A stretch of 64,000 bases of DNA from UBA5336 sp964492485. GTDB taxonomy: Bacteria; Pseudomonadota; Alphaproteobacteria; Caulobacterales; Hyphomonadaceae. Shown in pieces: positions 57,399 through 64,000 of this stretch. Location: NCBI GenBank assembly GCA_964492485.1, contig CAZBKM010000007.1, positions 65,520-129,519 on the forward strand, written 5' to 3'. Position 1 is the stretch's first letter, and each line of letters starts with the position of its first letter. A model generated the notes under the pieces. The model saw only the letters and a program-made list of their open reading frames with translations, was not told the DNA's origin and made no database searches. The translations under genes were made by a program, and so were the position numbers.

Positions 57399-60300
57399 AT
57401 GCGCCAAGACGTCGCCAGCACTTTCAACCCGAACGCACCGGCCCCGAGCTTCGATGCGATCCGGATCACCATCGCCAGCCCGGACAAGATCCGGTCCTGG
57501 TCATCCGGCGAGATCAAGAAGCCTGAAACGATCAACTACCGGACGTTCAAGCCTGAGCGCGATGGTCTGTTCTGCGCCCGGATCTTCGGGCCGATCAAGG
57601 ATTACGAGTGCCTTTGCGGCAAGTACAAGCGGATCAAGTATCGCGGCATCGTCTGCGAGAAGTGCGGCGTGGAAGTCACGCTCGCGCGGGTGCGCCGTGA
57701 GCGTATGGGCCATATCGAGCTGGCCGCGCCGGTCGCGCATATCTGGTTCCTGAAGTCGCTGCCGAGCCGGATCGCGTCGCTTCTCGACATGACATTGAAG
57801 GATGTCGAGCGGGTTCTCTATTTCGAGAGCTATGTGGTGACCGAGCCAGGCCTGACGCCTCTGGAAACCGGCCAGCTCCTCTCGGAAGAGGAGTACATGG
57901 ATGCCCAGGACGAGCATGGCGAAGACGGCTTTACCGCCATGATCGGCGCGGAAGCCGTGCAGGAGATCCTGAAGTCGCTCGACCTGGAGGAGCTTGCCGA
58001 GCAACTCCGCGAAGACCTGAGCGAGTCGACCAGCGAACTCAAGACCAAGAAGGTCGCCAAGCGGCTGAAGGTGGTCGAGAGCTTTCTCGCATCCGGCGCG
58101 AAGCCGGAATGGATGGTGATGAACGTGGTCCCCGTCATTCCGCCGGATCTGCGGCCGCTGGTGCCGCTGGACGGGGGCCGGTTCGCCACGTCGGACCTGA
58201 ACGACCTGTACCGCCGGGTGATCAACCGCAACAATCGACTGAAGCGGCTGATGGAGCTGCGGGCACCCGACATCATCATCCGGAACGAGAAGCGGATGCT
58301 GCAGGAATCGGTCGACGCCCTGTTCGACAATGGCCGTCGCGGCCGCGTGATCACGGGCACGAACAAGCGTCCGCTGAAATCCCTGTCGGACATGCTGAAG
58401 GGCAAGCAAGGCCGGTTCCGCCAGAACCTTCTCGGCAAGCGGGTCGACTATTCGGGCCGCTCGGTCATCGTGGTCGGGCCCAACCTCAAGCTGCATGAGT
58501 GCGGCCTGCCGAAGAAGATGGCCCTGGAGCTCTTCAAGCCGTTCATTTACGCCCGACTGGACGCCAAGGGTCTGGCGGGTACGGTGAAAGCCGCCAAGAA
58601 GATGGTCGAGAAGGAGAAGCCCGAAGTCTGGGATATCCTGGACGAGGTGATCCGCGAGCACCCGGTGATGCTGAACCGGGCGCCGACGCTGCACCGTCTG
58701 GGCATCCAGGCGTTCGAGCCCAAGCTGATCGAGGGCAAGGCGATCCAGCTTCATCCGCTGGTCTGCGCGGCGTTCAACGCGGACTTCGACGGCGACCAGA
58801 TGGCGGTTCACGTCCCGCTCAGTCTCGAGGCCCAGCTCGAGGCGCGCGTGCTGATGATGTCGACCAACAATATCCTCAGCCCGGCCAATGGCCGCCCGAT
58901 CATCGTTCCGTCCCAGGACATCGTTCTGGGGCTTTACTACCTGTCGCTCGACAAGGATGGCGAGCCCGGCGAGGGCATGATGATTTCGGGCGAGGACGAG
59001 CTCGAGCAGGCCCTGGAAACCGGCGCGGTGTCCCTTCACGCCAAGATCAAGGCCCGGCTGCAGACGGTCGAACCCGACGGCACGCCGGTGGTGCGTGTGA
59101 TCGACACGACGCCGGGCCGCTACCTGATCGCGTCGCTACTGCCCAAGCAGGCGGGCGTGCGTCCGGAGATCGTCAACGATCTCATGACCAAGAAGAACGT
59201 CGGCAAGCTGATCGATGAGGTCTACCGGAACTGCGGTCAGAAGGCGACGGTGATCTTCTGTGACCAGTTGATGTCCCTGGGCTTCCGCGAGGCGTGCAAG
59301 GCCGGCATCTCCTTTGGCAAGGACGACATGGTCATCCCCGAGGAGAAGCGGAAACTGGTCGAGGACACCCGTGCTCTCGTCACGGAGTATGAGCGCCAGT
59401 ATGCGGACGGGCTCATCACCCGAGGGGAAAAGTACAACAAGGTCGTCGACGCCTGGTCGACCTGCACTGACAAGGTGGCCGACGCCATGATGGACTCCGC
59501 CGGGCGTGCGGAGATCGACGAGGTGACCGGCCGCCAGCGCGAGACCAACTCGGTGTTCATGATGGCCCATTCGGGCGCGCGGGGCTCCAAGAACCAGATG
59601 AAGCAGCTCGCGGGCATGCGGGGCCTGATGGCCAAGCCGTCGGGTGAGATCATCGAGACACCGATCGTCTCCAACTTCAAGGAAGGCCTGACCGTCCTTG
59701 AATACTTCAACTCGACCCACGGCGCCCGGAAGGGCCTGGCCGACACCGCGCTCAAGACGGCCAACTCCGGCTACCTCACCCGCCGGCTGGTCGACGTGGC
59801 GCAGGATTGCATCGTCAGCGACGACGACTGCGGAACCGACAAGGGCATCAGCATCAGCGCGGTCATGGACGGTGCCGACGTGGTGGTGCCGCTGTCGGAC
59901 CGGATTCTCGGCCGCACGGTTGCCCAGGACGTCAAGAACCCGGTGTCCGGCGAACTCATTGCTCCAGCCAGCACCTATATCGATGAGGCGCTGGCCAGCG
60001 GAATCGAGGCGGCCGGTGTGGACGAGGTGAAGGTCCGTTCGCCCCTGACCTGTGAGACCAAGAGCGGCGTGTGCGTGGCCTGTTACGGCCGCGACCTGGC
60101 GCGCGGAACGATCGTGAACCGGGGCGAGGCGATCGGCGTGATCGCGGCCCAATCGATCGGCGAGCCGGGGACGCAGCTCACGATGCGAACCTTCCACATT
60201 GGTGGGGCGGCAACGGTGGCCGACCAATCCTCGGTGGAGGTCACCTTTGAGGGAACGGTCAGGTTCACCAACCCGGCAACGGTGCGTCGGGAGGACGGTA

Positions 60301-61604
60301 CGCTTGTGGTCACGGGACGCAACATGGAAGTCTCCGTGGTCGATGGCGACGGGCGCACGCGCCAGTCCTTCCGTCCGACCTACGGCACGCGCCTCCATGC
60401 AAAAGAGGGCGACAAGGTGAAGCCCGGCGACCGGTTCGCTGACTGGGACCCGTTTGCCCAGCCCATCGTCTCGGAAGTCAGCGGCAAGGTGCGTCTCGTT
60501 GACGTGGTCGATGGCGTCACCTCGCGCGAGGAGACCGACGAGGCGACCGGCATTTCGTCGCGCGTGATGGTCGACTGGCGCGGCGCGTCCAAGTCCGGCG
60601 ATCTCAAGCCTGCCATTCTCGTGGTGGATGACAAGGGTGAGCCGGTCACGCTGCCGAATGGCTCGGAGGCGCGCTATCTGCTCCCGGTGGGCGCCATCCT
60701 GTCGGTGGCCGAAGGTGAGGATGCGCGGCCCGGCGACACCCTGGCGCGCGTCGCCACGGGTGGTGCGAAGACCCGGGACATCACGGGCGGTCTGCCGCGG
60801 GTGGCCGAGCTGTTCGAGGCCCGTCGTCCGAAGGATCACGCCATCATCGCGGAAACCTCGGGCAAGGTCGTGTTCGGGCGCGACTACAAGAACAAGCGCC
60901 GCATCACGATCGTGCCGGACGAGGAAGGCGCAGACCCGATCGACTACCTGGTGCCCAAGGGCAAGCACCTGGCGGTCCAGGATGGGGACACGATCAAACG
61001 TGGCGAGTACCTCATGGACGGGAATCCGGCACCCCAGGACATCCTGGCGACGCTGGGGATCGAGGCGCTGGCCAGCTATCTCGTGGATGAGGTCCAGAAG
61101 GTCTATCGCCTGCAGGGCGTGCCGATCAACGACAAGCACATCGAGGTGATCGTTCGGCAGATGCTGCAGAAGGTGGAGATCACCGACAGCGGCGATACCA
61201 CGCTGCTCAAGGGTGAGCATGTGGACCTGTCCGAATTCGAGGAAGTCAATGCGGCGCTGGCCAAGTCCAAGAAGAAGGATCTGCGCCCGGCCCAGGGTCA
61301 GCCGGTCCTGCTCGGCATCACCAAGGCTTCGCTGCAGACCCGCTCCTTCATCTCGGCCGCCTCGTTCCAGGAGACCACCCGCGTGCTCACCGAGGCCGCG
61401 ATCCAGGGCAAGGTCGATACGCTCGAGGGCCTGAAGGAGAACGTCATCGTTGGCCGTCTGATCCCGGCGGGCACGGGCGGTGGCCTGCGCCAGTTCCGCC
61501 GCGTCGCCACCGAGCGTGACGCCAAGCTCAAGGCGAAGCGGGCAGCGGCGATGCAGGAAGCCAGCGAGGTCGAGGCGCTGCCAGCGCCCGACGCGGCGGA
61601 GTAG
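57399..61604 (+). CDS. rpoC: RNA polymerase beta' subunit
   Basis: 1401-residue catalytic subunit. The zinc-binding region (CLCGKYKRIKYRGIVCEKCGV), the switch and rudder blocks, the catalytic magnesium motif NADFDGDQM, and the second zinc cluster (CETKSGVCVACYG) are intact. AAAGGAG precedes the ATG of MRQDVAST; the open frame continues upstream into rpoB in another register and is not coding. The C-terminus ends in an Ala/Glu-rich tail. Confidence 0.99.
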   Translation: MRQDVASTFNPNAPAPSFDAIRITIASPDKIRSWSSGEIKKPETINYRTFKPERDGLFCARIFGPIKDYECLCGKYKRIKYRGIVCEKCGVEVTLARVRRERMGHIELAAPVAHIWFLKSLPSRIASLLDMTLKDVERVLYFESYVVTEPGLTPLETGQLLSEEEYMDAQDEHGEDGFTAMIGAEAVQEILKSLDLEELAEQLREDLSESTSELKTKKVAKRLKVVESFLASGAKPEWMVMNVVPVIPPDLRPLVPLDGGRFATSDLNDLYRRVINRNNRLKRLMELRAPDIIIRNEKRMLQESVDALFDNGRRGRVITGTNKRPLKSLSDMLKGKQGRFRQNLLGKRVDYSGRSVIVVGPNLKLHECGLPKKMALELFKPFIYARLDAKGLAGTVKAAKKMVEKEKPEVWDILDEVIREHPVMLNRAPTLHRLGIQAFEPKLIEGKAIQLHPLVCAAFNADFDGDQMAVHVPLSLEAQLEARVLMMSTNNILSPANGRPIIVPSQDIVLGLYYLSLDKDGEPGEGMMISGEDELEQALETGAVSLHAKIKARLQTVEPDGTPVVRVIDTTPGRYLIASLLPKQAGVRPEIVNDLMTKKNVGKLIDEVYRNCGQKATVIFCDQLMSLGFREACKAGISFGKDDMVIPEEKRKLVEDTRALVTEYERQYADGLITRGEKYNKVVDAWSTCTDKVADAMMDSAGRAEIDEVTGRQRETNSVFMMAHSGARGSKNQMKQLAGMRGLMAKPSGEIIETPIVSNFKEGLTVLEYFNSTHGARKGLADTALKTANSGYLTRRLVDVAQDCIVSDDDCGTDKGISISAVMDGADVVVPLSDRILGRTVAQDVKNPVSGELIAPASTYIDEALASGIEAAGVDEVKVRSPLTCETKSGVCVACYGRDLARGTIVNRGEAIGVIAAQSIGEPGTQLTMRTFHIGGAATVADQSSVEVTFEGTVRFTNPATVRREDGTLVVTGRNMEVSVVDGDGRTRQSFRPTYGTRLHAKEGDKVKPGDRFADWDPFAQPIVSEVSGKVRLVDVVDGVTSREETDEATGISSRVMVDWRGASKSGDLKPAILVVDDKGEPVTLPNGSEARYLLPVGAILSVAEGEDARPGDTLARVATGGAKTRDITGGLPRVAELFEARRPKDHAIIAETSGKVVFGRDYKNKRRITIVPDEEGADPIDYLVPKGKHLAVQDGDTIKRGEYLMDGNPAPQDILATLGIEALASYLVDEVQKVYRLQGVPINDKHIEVIVRQMLQKVEITDSGDTTLLKGEHVDLSEFEEVNAALAKSKKKDLRPAQGQPVLLGITKASLQTRSFISAASFQETTRVLTEAAIQGKVDTLEGLKENVIVGRLIPAGTGGGLRQFRRVATERDAKLKAKRAAAMQEASEVEALPAPDAAE

Positions 61605-61614
61605 TCAGCCGGTC

Positions 61615-61657
61615 GCGGCGGCGGGCAAGGCGCCCTGGGGGCTCGACCCGCCGCCGC
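61615..61657 (+). terminator. Hairpin after rpoC
   Basis: Perfect 11-bp stem GCGGCGGCGGG / CCCGCCGCCGC enclosing 21 bases, ten bases past the rpoC stop. No T-run follows. It separates the rpoBC transcript from the str-operon promoter downstream, and may be a Rho-assisted or processing structure. Confidence 0.55.
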
Positions 61658-61688
61658 CCCGCGCAGCCCCTGAATGGGGCAAGGCCTC

Positions 61689-61717
61689 TTGACGCGACTG
61701 TCATGCGGCCTTAACAT
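61689..61717 (+). promoter_or_regulatory. Predicted promoter of rpsL-rpsG-fusA
   Basis: TTGACG and TAACAT separated by 17 bases. The -35 matches TTGACA at 5 of 6 positions and is typical of alphaproteobacterial housekeeping promoters; the -10 matches 4 of 6. It leaves a leader of about 180 bases before rpsL, in which no defined regulatory fold was recognised. Confidence 0.65.
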
Positions 61718-61902
61718 CCGCGCACGCTTGTCGTCGCGCAGCGGGCCCGGTCGGGGCCGTGGCGCCTCGCCGGGGCAATCCCGGGACACAGGTCGATCGG
61801 AAGAGTTTCGTGCGTCCCGAAGGCCGCCAAGGCTGACGGGCGTCGTGTTTTTGAGCCGCCCCCCGGGGCAGATGCAACAAGAGAGCGTAGACAAAGGCCC
61901 GC

Positions 61903-62274
61903 ATGCCCACGATCCAGCAGCTCATTCGAAACCCGCGCGAGCCCAAGCGCGCGCGGGCCAAGACGCCGGCCCTCAAGGGCTGCCCCCAGCGCCGCGGCGT
62001 TTGTACGCGCGTCTACACGACGACGCCCAAGAAGCCGAACTCCGCGCTGCGCAAGGTGGCCAAGGTCCGCCTGACGAGCGGGTTCGAGGTTATCGGCTAC
62101 ATTCCGGGCGAAGGTCACAATCTGCAGGAGCACTCCGTGGTCATGATCCGCGGCGGCCGCGTGAAGGACCTGCCCGGCGTGCGCTATCATATCCTGCGCG
62201 GCGTGCTGGACACCCAGGGCGTGAAGGACCGCAAGCAGCGCCGTTCCCACTACGGCGTCAAGAAACCCAAATAG
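61903..62274 (+). CDS. rpsL: 30S ribosomal protein S12
   Basis: 123-residue decoding-centre protein. The streptomycin-site lysines are both present, in TTPKKPNSALRKVAKVRL and GGRVKDLPGVRYH, so the allele looks sensitive. It starts MPTIQQLIRNPREPKR. It is followed by rpsG after 13 bp in the conserved str operon order. Confidence 0.98.
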   Translation: MPTIQQLIRNPREPKRARAKTPALKGCPQRRGVCTRVYTTTPKKPNSALRKVAKVRLTSGFEVIGYIPGEGHNLQEHSVVMIRGGRVKDLPGVRYHILRGVLDTQGVKDRKQRRSHYGVKKPK

Positions 62275-62287
62275 GAGCGCACCGAAG

Positions 62288-62758
62288 ATGTCGCGTCGTC
62301 ACAGCGCCGAGAAGCGCCTCGTCCTGCCGGATCCCAAATACAAGGATGTCGTGCTGTCCAAGTTCATGAACCAGATTATGATGGACGGGAAGAAATCCAC
62401 GGCGGAGCGTATCGTCTACGGCGCGCTGGACCTGGTGGAGCAGCGCGCCAAGAAGGATCCGGTGGAAGTGTTCCGTGAAGCGCTGGATGCGATCTCCCCG
62501 TCAGTGGAAGTTCGCTCGCGCCGGGTCGGTGGTGCCACCTATCAGGTGCCGGTCGAGGTCCGTCCCGAGCGGCGTCAGGCGCTGGCCATCCGTTGGCTGG
62601 CCACGGCGGCCCGTGCACGCAACGAGAACACGATGCGCGAACGCCTCGCCGGCGAGCTGCTGGACGCGTCCCAGGGGCGCGGCACGGCCGTGAAGAAGCG
62701 CGAGGACACGCACAAGATGGCCGAAGCGAACCGCGCCTTCTCGCACTATCGCTGGTAA
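62288..62758 (+). CDS. rpsG: 30S ribosomal protein S7
   Basis: 156-residue head protein of the 30S subunit that nucleates 16S 3'-domain assembly and, in other bacteria, represses its own operon. MSRRHSAEKRLVLPDPKYKD and VGGATYQVPVEVRPERRQALAIRWL are typical. GGAGCG precedes the start. fusA follows 103 bp downstream. Confidence 0.98.
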   Translation: MSRRHSAEKRLVLPDPKYKDVVLSKFMNQIMMDGKKSTAERIVYGALDLVEQRAKKDPVEVFREALDAISPSVEVRSRRVGGATYQVPVEVRPERRQALAIRWLATAARARNENTMRERLAGELLDASQGRGTAVKKREDTHKMAEANRAFSHYRW

Positions 62759-62861
62759 GGTCGTGCAGCGGGCTGGCGCTCGGCCCCGTCTGGTGTTAAG
62801 CGCGCCCGCGTAGGCGGCATGCGCAGCCCCAAAATCGAATTCAGGACGAAGGACCGTCACC

Positions 62862-64000
62862 ATGGCCCGCGAATACTCGTTGGAACGCTATCGTAATTTC
62901 GGCATCATGGCGCACATTGATGCCGGAAAAACCACGACCACGGAGCGGATCCTCTTCTACACCGGCAAGTCGCACAAGATTGGCGAGGTCCATGACGGTG
63001 CCGCGACCATGGACTGGATGGAGCAGGAGCAGGAGCGGGGCATCACGATCACGTCGGCCGCCACGACGACGTTCTGGTTCCGCACCGAGGACGGCGTGAA
63101 TCCGACCGGCATCTACGGAGATACGCCGCAGGACGCCAAGTTCCGGTTCAACATCATCGATACGCCCGGTCACGTGGATTTCACCATCGAGGTGGAGCGC
63201 TCGCTGGCGGTGCTTGACGGCGCCGTGTGCGTTCTGGATGCCAATGCCGGCGTGGAACCCCAGACCGAGACCGTCTGGCGCCAGGCCGATCGCTACAAGG
63301 TGCCGCGGATCGTGTTCGTCAACAAGATGGACAAGACCGGCGCCGACTTCTTCAATTGCGTCAGAATGATCCGTGACCGTACCGGCGCCGTCCCGATCCC
63401 GATCCAGATGCCGATCGGTGCCGAGAACGAGTTCGACGGCCTCATCGACCTGATCACCATGAAGGAGTGGGTCTGGCTGGAAGAGTCGCTCGGGGCCGCC
63501 TGGGAGCTTCGCGACGTCCGCGAGGAACTGCGCGAACAGGCCGAGGCCATGCGCTCGGAACTGGTCGAGCTTGCGGTCGAGCAGGACGAAGAGGCGATGG
63601 AGGCCTATCTCGAGGGCAACGAGCCCGACGCGGCGAAGCTGCGCGAGCTGATCCGCAAGGGGACGCTCAGCATGTCCTTCGTGCCGGTTCTCTGCGGCTC
63701 GGCGTTCAAGAACAAGGGCGTCCAGCCGATGCTGAACGCCGTCATCGACTATCTGCCCGGCCCGCTCGACGTGCCGCCCTATATGGGCTTCAAGCCGGGC
63801 GATGAGACGGAAACGCGCAACATCGCCCGCCGGGCCAATGACCAGGAGCCGTTTGCCGGCCTCGCCTTCAAGATCATGAACGACCCGTTCGTGGGCTCGC
63901 TCACCTTCGTGCGCGTCTATTCCGGCACCCTGTCCAAGGGCGGTTCGATGTTGAACTCGACCAAGGGCAAGCAGGAGCGCATCGGCCGCATGATGATGAT
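62862..64000 (+). CDS. fusA: Elongation factor G, partial (3' end outside the window)
   Basis: The first 380 or so residues of EF-G, which drives translocation. G1 is AHIDAGKTTTTERI, switch I ERGITITSAATT, G3 DTPGHVDF, and G4 NKMDKTGADFF. Between the FW of strand 3 and NIIDTPG there is a loop of about 23 residues (GVNPTGIYGDTPQDAKF region), about 12 longer than in E. coli. The ATG is preceded by AGGACGAAGGACC. The reading frame is open to the end of the window. Confidence 0.97.
   Translation, partial: MAREYSLERYRNFGIMAHIDAGKTTTTERILFYTGKSHKIGEVHDGAATMDWMEQEQERGITITSAATTTFWFRTEDGVNPTGIYGDTPQDAKFRFNIIDTPGHVDFTIEVERSLAVLDGAVCVLDANAGVEPQTETVWRQADRYKVPRIVFVNKMDKTGADFFNCVRMIRDRTGAVPIPIQMPIGAENEFDGLIDLITMKEWVWLEESLGAAWELRDVREELREQAEAMRSELVELAVEQDEEAMEAYLEGNEPDAAKLRELIRKGTLSMSFVPVLCGSAFKNKGVQPMLNAVIDYLPGPLDVPPYMGFKPGDETETRNIARRANDQEPFAGLAFKIMNDPFVGSLTFVRVYSGTLSKGGSMLNSTKGKQERIGRMMM

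Overview
The window is 64 kb of GC-rich chromosomal DNA from an alphaproteobacterium, most likely a Caulobacterales/Maricaulales (Hyphomonadaceae-like) lineage. The clues are the order enoyl-CoA hydratase - rpsT - dnaA (which I recall from Caulobacter), two large tandem TonB-dependent receptors of the type common in that group, a cytochrome aa3 subunit IV-like protein, a DUF1178 protein, ZapE, and the codon bias. No rRNA, tRNA, CRISPR array, insertion sequence or prophage was recognised. Most of the window is core genome.

Layout. (1) 1-7.2 kb: surface polysaccharide genes. A minus-strand group (GT8 glycosyltransferase, serine-acetyltransferase-like enzyme, acyl-carrier-like protein, SDR reductase cut by the window edge) diverges from two plus-strand GT2 glycosyltransferases and rfbF (CDP-glucose synthesis); a Wzx-like flippase faces them. 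(2) 7.4-18.2 kb: housekeeping genes typA, glsB-like, VWA protein, argG, epimerase-like protein, TPR protein, transaldolase, acyltransferase, lone receiver domain, rhomboid, zapE, rpmE. (3) 18.3-25.2 kb: secA, a parvulin lipoprotein, argJ and mutT with stop/start overlaps, an orphan Flp pilin, a methyltransferase. (4) 25.2-30 kb: comF, grxC, DUF1178, aa3 subunit IV-like protein, a short DksA-like protein, a NatAB-type ABC exporter. (5) 30-38.5 kb: the replication cluster gyrB-recF-dnaN-dnaA, then rpsT and enoyl-CoA hydratase, all on the minus strand. (6) 38.5-49.3 kb: an AT-rich regulatory gap, two tandem TonB-dependent receptors with twin terminators, two RNA methyltransferases, and a membrane-anchored coiled-coil protein next to a small BON-like membrane protein. 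(7) 49.4-64 kb: an M48 peptidase, then rplK-rplA-rplJ-rplL-rpoB-rpoC and rpsL-rpsG-fusA (fusA cut by the edge). secE and nusG are not upstream of rplK.

I found no complete new defence or mobile system. The most interesting signal is a family of mosaic palindromic repeats. Six copies carry three recognisable modules (called R, H and Q here), and five of the six begin within 10 bases of a stop codon, mostly between convergent genes. Other points worth checking are a DnaA whose arginine-finger motif is not recognisable, a 180-bp tract of 36% GC upstream of the receptors, a 120-bp low-GC patch inside mutT, a protein with three WRNRYLE-type repeats and a C-terminal helix-hairpin-helix module, and an aa3 subunit IV domain in a protein with three hydrophobic segments.
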